The position numbers and the translations under genes are program-made. Shown one piece after another: positions 1 through 7,059 of a DNA stretch of 25,694 nt. The DNA comes from a virus, in the IMG/VR virus record IMGVR_UViG_3300020465_000088, positions 1-25,694 of that record. The stretch is one strand, 5' to 3'. The notes under the pieces were generated by a model. It was not told the origin of the DNA. It saw nothing but the letters and a program-made list of their open reading frames with translations, and ran no database searches. Numbering within the stretch: the first letter of the stretch is position 1; every line of letters begins with the position of its first letter.

Positions 1-1038
1 TACAGAATTCTCTAGGTATTGTCTATATAATTGTTCTGTGGCCATGTTTTTACCTTTGGCCTCTACCTGTATGTCGAAGTGGTCTGAGAATGACAGTGCC
101 CAATCATTTACCTTTCTGTTTGGTAATAGATCAGAGTGTGCTCTTAGTTTCTGTTTTTTGCAACCTCTGTCTAGTAAATCTTTAATGTTGTGCATCTCTG
201 TGTGTGTTTTGTCTCCAAGTCCTGCAACTGCTAGGTGCTCATCTCTGGAATACGAATAGTGCATAGAAGGCCTTACACCACGCCAACTGTCTATAACCCT
301 TTTGACCCTGTCATCTGTAGGCTCAATGTATTCCTCGTCTCGTATCCAGTGATGGTGTATGTCCATAACAAGTGCAAGATCTTTTTCCAGTTCTAAACTT
401 GCATCAAGTCCCCAACCCATCTCATCATTCTCAATAGTAATCAAGTTTCTTGCTTCGGACGAAAGTCTTGGTAACGCCTTACGTATGCCATCTGGTCCTT
501 GTTTGCCTGAGATGTGTACGTTTATCTTGCAACCATCTTGGAATGATTTGCCAAAGCCCATCCAACGTGCCATATCCGCGTGATATTCAAATTCTTCTAT
601 GCTTCTCTCAACTATATCAGGTGTTGCACTTGATAACACACAGAACTGCCCAGGATGGAAACTAACTTTTACATCTAATTTCCTTGCCATTTCACCAACG
701 GGTGCAAACAGATTTGGCAAATGATTTTGTAGTTCGGGTCTTTGCCACCACGACTTCCAATCTTTTTCTGTATAGCCTTGTAGCATTTCGCTACCTAATC
801 TGACCATCCTACGTTCAGGTGGTAGTGTGCCAACACGTTGCACTAACCTACGTGCGGCCAGTGTGTTGTGGGTCATGATATCCCACTGTCTTTGTTCTGC
901 TTCGTCCTTGTGTTCTCTGAGCCAACGCATTGTGGTTGATCTGCCGTTAAGTTCTCTGTCCTTTGCATTGACTTTCATTCCGCCAAACTCTGACTCATTG
1001 TTCAGCCATTTGCAACAAAAACCAAAACGTTGTACCAT
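1..1038 (-). CDS. uvsE: UV-damage endonuclease (UvsE/UvdE family), 3' end beyond window
   Basis: The minus-strand frame is open from an ATG at 1038 to the window edge (346 codons, no stop). It matches the UvdE family, TIM-barrel metallo-endonucleases that nick DNA 5' of cyclobutane dimers and 6-4 photoproducts. Visible motifs are RFGF near the N terminus, FHPGQ at residues 127-131, HISGK from 175, TIENDE at 201-206, DIHHH at 226-230, MHYS at 259-262, AHSD at 300-303 and EAKGK at 326-330. These supply the His, Glu and Asp metal ligands expected for the family in the right order. The family is usually near 300 residues, so only a short C-terminal tail should be missing. T4 itself uses a different enzyme (DenV) for this lesion. 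The family call is strong; substrate range is inferred. Confidence 0.93.
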   Translation of the reverse strand, partial: MVQRFGFCCKWLNNESEFGGMKVNAKDRELNGRSTTMRWLREHKDEAEQRQWDIMTHNTLAARRLVQRVGTLPPERRMVRLGSEMLQGYTEKDWKSWWQRPELQNHLPNLFAPVGEMARKLDVKVSFHPGQFCVLSSATPDIVERSIEEFEYHADMARWMGFGKSFQDGCKINVHISGKQGPDGIRKALPRLSSEARNLITIENDEMGWGLDASLELEKDLALVMDIHHHWIRDEEYIEPTDDRVKRVIDSWRGVRPSMHYSYSRDEHLAVAGLGDKTHTEMHNIKDLLDRGCKKQKLRAHSDLLPNRKVNDWALSFSDHFDIQVEAKGKNMATEQLYRQYLENSV

Positions 1039-1069
1039 GCTAATATTATAACAGATTTTTTTGATATGT

Positions 1070-1456
1070 CTAGTCTTCTAATAGGGTCTGCATCATCGCC
1101 CAGTGTCCTATTATGTCACTGCAATGAAGTTTGAATTTGAATTCTCTATCTATGTCTCTCAGTATTTTATTTGCTTTGGCCATACTTACTCCTGCATTGG
1201 CTGGTAATTGTAAAGCATTGATAGTTTTTTTCTTCAATCCTTTTGCGGCCTGTACTCTATGCCAACCATCGGTCAACAGATAGTAACCAGAGTCTTTGAT
1301 TGGCGTCACTAATATAGGATCCCACACGCCATCCTTTTTAAGTTTGTTGATCCATCCACGTTTCTCTTTGTTAAGAGGACGTTCAACACCTAGTCCCATT
1401 TCGGCCATTGTTACTAATTTTTTTATGTCTACTTTAATTTTTTTGATTTTAATCAT
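1070..1456 (-). CDS. ParB-like nuclease-fold protein
   Basis: This 128-residue protein has the signature of the ParB/sulfiredoxin fold: a WDPILVTPI strand near residues 45-53, then YYLLTDGWHR at about 58-67, where GxHR is the nucleotide-binding motif of the family. There is no C-terminal helix-turn-helix like that of chromosomal ParB, so it is a stand-alone catalytic-fold domain. Such single-domain proteins are frequent in marine T4-like phages; in other families this fold is a nuclease or CTPase. The ATG overlaps the end of the upstream co-chaperonin gene by 8 bases, suggesting translational coupling. The fold call is good; the biochemical role is unknown. Confidence 0.75.
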   Translation of the reverse strand: MIKIKKIKVDIKKLVTMAEMGLGVERPLNKEKRGWINKLKKDGVWDPILVTPIKDSGYYLLTDGWHRVQAAKGLKKKTINALQLPANAGVSMAKANKILRDIDREFKFKLHCSDIIGHWAMMQTLLED

Positions 1457-1892
1457 TCCCAGGTAGTTTGGTCATCTGTTTCATACCACCCGTATTGACA
1501 TAACCTGCCTGCATTCTGTTCTGATCGGGTTCGTCCTCGGATACCAACAAGATGTCATTCTCGTCTACCATTCTCACTTCCAGTTCAACATCTTTTTTCT
1601 TAACTTTGAATCCTCTGCTCCAACGTCCATGTGACACCATGATCCACTCTCCGACTTTCACGTCTTCCTGTTGATCACCGATTGCGTATACCTTACCCCA
1701 TCTAGGGTGTATTCCACCTTCTGATCCATCGTCGTCTGTTAGTATTATTCCGCCTTTGGTTTTTGTTTCACCAAAGTGCATGTCAGAAACTAGTACTCTT
1801 TTCTTAAGGGGTTTGATGTCGTGCTCGACAGTGTATTCCTTACCACCATGTGATCCAAAACCTTTTGCTTGTAAATCTTCTAACTGTCCCAT
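1449..1892 (-). CDS. GroES-like co-chaperonin (functional analogue of T4 gp31)
   Basis: The middle of this 147-residue protein aligns by eye with GroES. It has KPLKKRVLV at about 27-35, then ETKTKGGIIL, matching the GroES mobile loop with a hydrophobic IIL tripeptide where GroES contacts GroEL, then GKVYAIGD, DVKVGEWIMV and DENDILLV. Unlike bacterial GroES (about 97 residues) it has an N-terminal extension of about 26 residues and a C-terminal tail of about 25. In T4 the equivalent protein, gp31, replaces GroES so that host GroEL can fold the capsid protein. The same role is inferred here. No strong Shine-Dalgarno sequence is seen upstream of the ATG. Confidence 0.85.
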   Translation of the reverse strand: MGQLEDLQAKGFGSHGGKEYTVEHDIKPLKKRVLVSDMHFGETKTKGGIILTDDDGSEGGIHPRWGKVYAIGDQQEDVKVGEWIMVSHGRWSRGFKVKKKDVELEVRMVDENDILLVSEDEPDQNRMQAGYVNTGGMKQMTKLPGND

Positions 1893-1913
1893 AATAGGAT
1901 AATTTTAACAGAT

Positions 1914-2300
1914 TTATTCTAAGCCGTCAAGTGCCGCGTCTATGCCTTTTTTAGGTGCAACTGTTTTTTTCTGTGCTACTTTAGGTGCCGCTTTTGGAGT
2001 GGATACTTTAGGTCTTGCAACCTTCTTTGTTTCAACTGCTCTAGGTTGCGGTGCTGGCATTGTTTTACCTTTGGTTGGTGTGTCACTTACCATGCCCTTT
2101 GGCTGTTCGTAATACTTCTTGATGACTGTCTCTTTTGGTGTAACTATCTTACCACCTGCTCCTAACACATCGCCTCTAGCATTTACGTTCATGTTTCCAA
2201 TTGCCTGTACTGACTCATTGGCCGCTCTAAGTTTTTCTATGTCCACCATACGTCCCTGCATGGTTCTATACATTCTTTTTCTGGGTGCTCTTGCTACCAT
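1914..2300 (-). CDS. Hypothetical phage protein with Pro/Lys/Ala-rich tail
   Basis: This 128-residue protein has a basic N terminus (RAPRKRMYRTMQGR), a central region rich in Asn and Gly (GNMNVNARGD), and from about residue 75 a low-complexity tail rich in Pro, Lys, Ala and Val that ends in acidic DALDGLE. The tail is probably disordered. A TAGGAG-type ribosome binding site lies about 10 bases upstream of the ATG. I do not recognise a functional domain. Similar short basic proteins occur in marine myoviruses, and a scaffold or DNA-associated role is possible but not shown. Confidence 0.72.
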   Translation of the reverse strand: MVARAPRKRMYRTMQGRMVDIEKLRAANESVQAIGNMNVNARGDVLGAGGKIVTPKETVIKKYYEQPKGMVSDTPTKGKTMPAPQPRAVETKKVARPKVSTPKAAPKVAQKKTVAPKKGIDAALDGLE

Positions 2301-2328
2301 AATTATATGCTCCTATTACGTATACTTA

Positions 2329-2850
2329 TCATCTTAAAAATTCAGTGATGTCTAAATTGTACAGCATGGGATTGATCTTGTGTACACCTATCAGGAAAAG
2401 ACAGAAACTTGCCACACTTGATCCCCGGCCAACTCCCCATACCACATTGTTTGCTCTTAGAGTGTCTATAAAATATATTAAAAACTGTAAAACACGAATA
2501 AATTTCTTTTTCTCAAAAAGAGCATATTCGGTCTGCACTCTCATTTTTTCCTCGTCGTTCTGGCATTTGTCTAACAACCACTGTAACACATTTATTTGGT
2601 AATACTTCTCTGGCATGTGCCATTTATCGCAGTTCTGTTTGTCAAATATCTCAGGATCAGGCCTATTTGGTGCTGTGTTGATCACAGGTAGGTCTATGCC
2701 CAACTCTTTGAGGCTCTCGGAGTACTTGTCTATGTCGTTGAAGTAAAGTTTTGATAGATTGAAATCTGGGTCTGTGTAAAGCAAGTCAATGGCATCCTCT
2801 TCGGAGAATATTACATCACCGTGATCATTTATCTTTGTCTTTTCCGCCAT
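2329..2850 (-). CDS. Short protein with DNA polymerase III alpha (C-family) GRGS motif
   Basis: The last 35 or so of 173 residues read VGRGSSVASFCLFLIG, then KINP, then YNLDITEFLR. This is the C-family polymerase (DnaE/PolC) segment GRGS(A)AGS...LGI..IDPL.YDLLFERFL. In DnaE this is followed directly by the catalytic PDFDVDF strand. Here the frame ends with tandem stops TGA TAA exactly before that point, so the catalytic aspartates are absent. The N-terminal 130 residues do not show an obvious PHP domain. Its start overlaps the upstream gene by 26 bases, and AAAGG lies 7 bases upstream of the ATG. Relationship to Pol III alpha is well supported; polymerase activity is very unlikely. Confidence 0.78.
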   Translation of the reverse strand: MAEKTKINDHGDVIFSEEDAIDLLYTDPDFNLSKLYFNDIDKYSESLKELGIDLPVINTAPNRPDPEIFDKQNCDKWHMPEKYYQINVLQWLLDKCQNDEEKMRVQTEYALFEKKKFIRVLQFLIYFIDTLRANNVVWGVGRGSSVASFCLFLIGVHKINPMLYNLDITEFLR

Positions 2851-3460
2851 CTAAAACCTTTGGTTGGAACTCAAATATTTTAGCATGATACTCGTGCTGT
2901 TTGTCAACAGGAATTTTTTGATTGTTCCAACTGAAATGTCCTGTGTAGATGCCTTTGTCCATTTCTCTGTCATATGTTGCCGTGTCTGCCCTCAACCACC
3001 ATGGATCGAATTTGCTGTATTTTGCTGAAAACCAATCGGGTCTATCTAACAGTATAAGCTCTTTGCTGTCTTTGTCAACCTTGTAGGTAATACCGTCACC
3101 CTGCCACGATGACAATTCAATGTTGTTGATGGTAATAACTGAATCTAAAACTGCATTTGCCTTGCAGAAGCATACCGCGGCCATGATTTGGTCATAGGGA
3201 GGTTTTGGTAATTCAATAAATCTATTTGTGGTGCTCTTTTTCAATGTGCCGTAGAGAGGTTCGTCTCTCCAGGTTGTGATTGTGTTGGCAAACACTTGTT
3301 CAAAAAGATTTTTTAGCCTCTCAAAGTAATTTGTCTGTTCTTTAAGATCTGGTGTGTGAGGAGTCAATGATATCTTAATTTTGTATTCATTCGAGAATAG
3401 TTCTCCGTCAACTATGATAATCGATTTAAATTTTGTCTTCCAAGAAAATGTGTTTGACAT
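2825..3460 (-). CDS. Hypothetical protein, 211 residues
   Basis: I do not recognise this protein. It is a mixed alpha/beta, moderately charged sequence with an aromatic-rich segment (DPWWLRADTATYDREMDKG) around residues 155-173 and a Lys/Asp-rich C terminus. There is no signal peptide and no transmembrane helix. The frame can be opened 3 bases earlier by a TTG, but the ATG at 3460 is the more likely start. It lies 12 bases after the preceding gene. Its 3' end overlaps the polymerase-motif gene by 26 bases, so the two are probably translated together and may be partners. Confidence 0.72.
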   Translation of the reverse strand: MSNTFSWKTKFKSIIIVDGELFSNEYKIKISLTPHTPDLKEQTNYFERLKNLFEQVFANTITTWRDEPLYGTLKKSTTNRFIELPKPPYDQIMAAVCFCKANAVLDSVITINNIELSSWQGDGITYKVDKDSKELILLDRPDWFSAKYSKFDPWWLRADTATYDREMDKGIYTGHFSWNNQKIPVDKQHEYHAKIFEFQPKVLDGGKDKDK

Positions 3461-3472
3461 CAAGACTATTTA

Positions 3473-3727
3473 CTAGTCCATGTTGACAAGATCACCTAGG
3501 TCTGGTTCTCCCCTTAACTTCTTGTTGTTCTTGTGCCAGGCCTCTAATCTTCTTTCTCTGATAGCGTTCCTGTATGTGTTTAGGGCGTGTGTGAGTTGTT
3601 CCAACATGTCTGGATTTCTGCCAAATCTTTTTGCGGTGTTAACTTTTCGAGAAAGATCTTTGATTCTTTTCGAAATATCCTCGTCGGACAAGTTTCCTAT
3701 TTCTTCTTGTAATGGATGGAAGTACAT
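3473..3727 (-). CDS. Small hypothetical helical protein
   Basis: This 84-residue, strongly charged protein is predicted by eye to be almost all helical, with alternating Arg/Lys and Glu/Asp (EDISKRIKDLSRKVN, then RNAIRERRLEAWHKNNKK). A good AAGGAG ribosome binding site lies 5 bases upstream of the ATG. It resembles small helical proteins common in T4-like marine phages. No catalytic motif is visible. Confidence 0.75.
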   Translation of the reverse strand: MYFHPLQEEIGNLSDEDISKRIKDLSRKVNTAKRFGRNPDMLEQLTHALNTYRNAIRERRLEAWHKNNKKLRGEPDLGDLVNMD

Positions 3728-3742
3728 GATACTCCTTGGTTA

Positions 3743-4306
3743 TTATACGTACTGTTTGCCTAGTTGGTGCATCAGCACAGTTGTGCCACCATCAGGCGAC
3801 ATAAATTCAAAAAGAGCTCTGCCTAACCCTATAGTGATTTGATCCGAGGTTCCGTCAAAACCTCCCACATTGTCTGCTTTGATCACAGCAGTCGGGAAAG
3901 TTAGAATACCTGTTGATGTTGGATTGACTGTTATGTCTAAAATAATTCTACCCAGTGCACCGGATGGGAAATTTGTAAATGCGAAAGTGGTATCGGCCGT
4001 GATGGTCAATGTTTGGTAATGACCATTTCCGTGATTCAGTGTCACAGATCCACTACTCACTGTGCCATGTGCATAGATTGTTTCAGAATTATTTTTAAGT
4101 TTTGCTCTTGTCACTTCATTGTTAGTGAAATCACTGGATGCGTTTAAATTTGCTTTGTTTGTCTGCAGATCTTCTATTTCAGATTTTGCTTCTGTGAAAT
4201 TTGTCTTTATCTCGTTGAAGTTATCTCTGAATCCCTGAGAGCTATTATCCTGCCCTGCTCTAGGGTATGAGCCGTCTATGTTTCCTGGTACTATCTTACT
4301 TGCCAT
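3743..4306 (-). CDS. Small virion structural protein (fibre-associated)
   Basis: The 187-residue protein begins MASKIVPGNIDG and carries QDNSSQGFRDNFNEIKTNF at about residues 19-37. This is a variant of the N-terminal NENF block of the fibre proteins in this window. A short coiled-coil stretch follows (EAKSEIEDLQTNKANL), then a Gly/Thr/Ser-rich beta region. It is therefore probably a tail or fibre component. The ATG overlaps the stop of the upstream structural gene by one base (TAATG). AAAGGA lies upstream of the start, and an ATAAATAC octamer lies about 30 bases upstream inside the previous gene, so it can probably be transcribed on its own late in infection. Confidence 0.75.
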   Translation of the reverse strand: MASKIVPGNIDGSYPRAGQDNSSQGFRDNFNEIKTNFTEAKSEIEDLQTNKANLNASSDFTNNEVTRAKLKNNSETIYAHGTVSSGSVTLNHGNGHYQTLTITADTTFAFTNFPSGALGRIILDITVNPTSTGILTFPTAVIKADNVGGFDGTSDQITIGLGRALFEFMSPDGGTTVLMHQLGKQYV

Positions 4307-6831
4307 TATTGAATTCCTTTGTCTCTAAATTTAAGGTATTTATCTGTGGCTCTTTCTACCTTAATTATTGTGCCGTCAGACGGTACTTCCTTGGTAAAAG
4401 TAATTGTTGTCTTTTTAGTTGTCGTGTTGTGCGAAAGAGTGATGCCCAATTCATGATCTGCCGATCTAAGGGTGCCGTCTGCTGTGAGATATGTTGGTTT
4501 GATGTTGTTGTCTGCCGTTACTCCTTGACCTACAAACACTATATTCGCTCCTTCTTTAACTACAATATCTTCCTCATGGATCAGTTCGTCGACAACGAAA
4601 CTGGTAGTTGTACCATCTGCTGTGAATGTTTCTGTTGCAACTTTGCTCTTGCTGATCACATACCTGTCAATTATGAATGATATATTTTTGAATTCTAATG
4701 CCTTGTCCTTTATCCTTTTTTTGACAAGTTCAGATGTTCCTGGTTTACAGTAACATATTGGCACGGCCATGACATATCCCAGTGGTGCAAGATCACCTGA
4801 CTGTGTTGTTTTCATCCAAAGTGGAAGGTAGTCCCATTCCTTGTGACCTAAACTTTTCATTCGAGATCTCATATTTGCAACAGCATTAGGATATACTGTC
4901 TCGATAAATCCTAGGTCTGCACTCAATTGGTTTGCATATCTCACTTTAGATCCGGAAGTACTAAAAGACAGACCTCCGTCTGTTGTGACTTCGTATTCCA
5001 TGTAGTCTGCTGTGGCATTCATGCTGGAAGCTCTTGGACCTAGCACAGGTTTTGCTACCGTGGTTCGTAGTTTTATAGAACTAGAAACAGCAAGTCCGTC
5101 TTTGTTTACCATTGAATCATTTACTTCAAGATACACTACCTCATATTTTATGGTACTGTCTTCCTTAGCAACCGCTGTTTTAAGATCACCAAAGTAAAGT
5201 TTTTTTGGTGCATGATTCTGTTCCATCTGTTGTTGGAATGCTGTAAGTGTCTGTGCTTCTAGTCCAGACATCATAAGCATGTCTGGTTTGACTTTCATTC
5301 CAAAATTACTGTCCTCAGGTCTGTAGATATAATCAGGTGAATTAATATCAGGGTCTTGGGAAATATTATAAAATACATTTTGATCTATCAGAGAAGTTGC
5401 ATGTCCGTTCATGTTACCATATTCTATCTGTGTGTATGGAATGTCTATGTTGATTGTAAATTCTTTTGATGTTGCCAATGATTGATACTGGTCACTTACA
5501 GAAGCAGTGAATGTGTATGCTCTTGTAGAATCAGTGAAGTCACTGGGGTCTATTGTTCCTATCAGGTGTCCCTGTCTTGAAAGTGTTATTCCTGGCGGTA
5601 GTGAACCTGATGTTTTGGTGTAAGTTAATACTCTGTTTGTTTCTTCTGCCACTGCCTCTATAGACAATATACTAGGTACATCTGCCTTCAATGTTCCGAT
5701 TACTGTTGGTGTTGAAAATGCAATACCTATGTCTATTTGACCTATCACTTTCATTGTGAAAGTTTGATCAGTGAACACGTTCAGACTTGATGATATTGTC
5801 CTGTTTGCTCTGACGGTAAAGGTATGGGTGGTTTCCACCGCTGTCTGTCTGGCCAATTGTCCGTAAAGTTCACCGGAGTTGATATCTATGGAGACTCCTG
5901 AGGGCAAAGATCCAGAAACGATCGAGTATTCTAGATCGCCTTGTAAAGGATCAAAGTCCTCAACATCTATTTTTATTACCACTGCGTTGTCATGTCTAAA
6001 CGTACCAAGGTCAGAACCTGTTCTGAAAACAGGTCTCCTGCTGGCGGTTAAATCCATAGTAAGTGGAGAGCCATCTATTTCTGTTTTGTCAATGGTGATT
6101 GCTGTGTTTGAAACTCTCCAGAAGTCAGCACTGTACACAAAGATACTGTTATTCTGTTCTACGAAACTTGTGCCATCTGACACTCTAACTATGAAATCAA
6201 AATTCTTGCTTATACTTTTTGTTGTGACAGTCCTGTCATATGTGCCATCGAACTGATCGTCGTTGCCACTTCCATCATAACCGCCACGCACTCCAAATCT
6301 TTCATCGTCTGTCAGTTGTACAATTCCTGATATCAATCCTGTTGACGACATTGTGATGCCTGGTGGTAACTCACCCTGCATTATTTCATACACTAGGCCC
6401 TGTCCTGCTTCAGTATCCGAGTCTGTTGCCTGCATCTGAAGGTTCACACTAGAACCATCTATTACCCAGTACAGTCCAACACTGGTAGAATCATCAAGTT
6501 GAAGTTGTCCTGCCGCTGTTGTAAACACAGGAGCATCTGCACCCTGTACGTCTAGTGAGAATGTCCTATCTGTGATAGCGGTACCGGCCGTGGCTCGCAC
6601 GACGAAGGTGTAAAGAGTTCTTTTGGCAACCTCAGCCGGAATACCTGTCAGTAAGCCATCTGTTGTAACCTGCATTCCTGCGGGTAGGCTTCCTGCTATC
6701 ACGGAGTAAGTGATGGCCGTCGAATCGCCCATAGGAACAGGATCATTCGCTTCTAATTGTAGCGAATAAGCGACCTGTTCGTCAATAGTTGCTAATTTAC
6801 CTGCCGTGGTTGTCCACACTGGTGTTGCCAT
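4306..6831 (-). CDS. Large virion structural protein with Ig/cadherin-like modules
   Basis: The 841-residue protein contains about four putative-Ig (He_PIG-type) modules, each with the hallmark SLPxG or ELPPG followed by G.L.G. The LP motifs fall near residues 48, 154, 308 and 410. Each module is closed by a beta strand of the YTFVVRA or FDFIVRVSD type. Residues from about 465 to the end are different and contain a region with two cysteines (AVPICYCKPG), perhaps a particle-attachment or trimerisation domain. The start at 6831 is preferred over an in-frame ATG at 6864, because AAGGAG sits 7 bases before it and a late-promoter octamer sits upstream. It is likely a tail or baseplate-associated decoration or adhesin. 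Confidence 0.82.
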   Translation of the reverse strand: MATPVWTTTAGKLATIDEQVAYSLQLEANDPVPMGDSTAITYSVIAGSLPAGMQVTTDGLLTGIPAEVAKRTLYTFVVRATAGTAITDRTFSLDVQGADAPVFTTAAGQLQLDDSTSVGLYWVIDGSSVNLQMQATDSDTEAGQGLVYEIMQGELPPGITMSSTGLISGIVQLTDDERFGVRGGYDGSGNDDQFDGTYDRTVTTKSISKNFDFIVRVSDGTSFVEQNNSIFVYSADFWRVSNTAITIDKTEIDGSPLTMDLTASRRPVFRTGSDLGTFRHDNAVVIKIDVEDFDPLQGDLEYSIVSGSLPSGVSIDINSGELYGQLARQTAVETTHTFTVRANRTISSSLNVFTDQTFTMKVIGQIDIGIAFSTPTVIGTLKADVPSILSIEAVAEETNRVLTYTKTSGSLPPGITLSRQGHLIGTIDPSDFTDSTRAYTFTASVSDQYQSLATSKEFTINIDIPYTQIEYGNMNGHATSLIDQNVFYNISQDPDINSPDYIYRPEDSNFGMKVKPDMLMMSGLEAQTLTAFQQQMEQNHAPKKLYFGDLKTAVAKEDSTIKYEVVYLEVNDSMVNKDGLAVSSSIKLRTTVAKPVLGPRASSMNATADYMEYEVTTDGGLSFSTSGSKVRYANQLSADLGFIETVYPNAVANMRSRMKSLGHKEWDYLPLWMKTTQSGDLAPLGYVMAVPICYCKPGTSELVKKRIKDKALEFKNISFIIDRYVISKSKVATETFTADGTTTSFVVDELIHEEDIVVKEGANIVFVGQGVTADNNIKPTYLTADGTLRSADHELGITLSHNTTTKKTTITFTKEVPSDGTIIKVERATDKYLKFRDKGIQ
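4336..4343 (-). promoter_or_regulatory. Candidate T4-type late promoter
   Basis: ATAAATAC on the minus strand differs from the T4 late -10 box TATAAATA mainly by a one-base shift in register (GATAAATACC). It lies about 30 bases upstream of the small virion protein start at 4306, inside the 3' end of the previous coding sequence. Confidence 0.55.
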
Positions 6832-6838
6832 TACTGTA

Positions 6839-6844
6839 CTCCTT
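6839..6844 (-). promoter_or_regulatory. Ribosome binding site deciding the start at 6831
   Basis: AAGGAG lies 7 bases upstream of the ATG at 6831. The alternative in-frame ATG at 6864 has no such site and would run through the late-promoter octamer, so the shorter protein starting MATPVW is chosen. Confidence 0.75.
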
Positions 6845-6850
6845 ACAAGG

Positions 6851-6858
6851 GTATTTAT
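6851..6858 (-). promoter_or_regulatory. Candidate T4-type late promoter
   Basis: ATAAATAC on the minus strand (context AATAAATACC) lies about 20 bases upstream of the start of the Ig-module structural gene, followed by its AAGGAG ribosome binding site. It sits between the stop of the 52-residue gene and that start. Confidence 0.6.
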
Positions 6859-6864
6859 TGGCAA

Positions 6865-7023
6865 TTACCTATGATTATTCTGTGTGCGAATCCAGTGCTC
6901 TAGTCGTTGTTTAAGGCTTTCACGATCAATTTTATCAGATGTACGTCGTATTGCCTCCTCCAAGCGTCGTATCTCGGAATGTGCGGACTTGGGCCTATTA
7001 CGGTCGTTGTAACGTTTTCTCAT
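6865..7023 (-). CDS. Small basic hypothetical protein, 52 residues
   Basis: A 53-codon frame from the ATG at 7023 to a TAA at 6865 fills the gap between the fibre gene and the Ig-module gene. The product starts MRKRYNDRNRPKSAH, is strongly basic, and continues as an amphipathic helix (SEIRRLEEAIRRT, then ESLKQRLEHWIR). Composition and context fit a real small phage gene rather than chance. The ribosome binding site is weak (GGA 6-8 bases upstream). No function is recognised; nucleic-acid binding or a structural cofactor role is possible. Confidence 0.62.
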   Translation of the reverse strand: MRKRYNDRNRPKSAHSEIRRLEEAIRRTSDKIDRESLKQRLEHWIRTQNNHR

Positions 7024-7059
7024 TGTTGTCCGGTGGGACTTTTTATGTTTTTTTATCTA

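Noticed and set aside
2329-2850. Frameshifted or split functional DNA polymerase III alpha gene
   Set aside because: Tandem stops follow the motif, the next gene downstream is an unrelated Pro/Lys-rich protein, and no frame carries the PDFDxDF catalytic motif nearby.
6832-6864. Eleven-residue N-terminal extension of the Ig-module protein
   Set aside because: It would place the late-promoter octamer and the AAGGAG site inside the coding sequence; the internal ATG at 6831 is better supported.
7028-7039. GTCC-GGTG-GGAC hairpin followed by a T-rich run on the plus strand
   Set aside because: The stem is only 4 bp and no plus-strand gene ends there, so it is not supported as a terminator.
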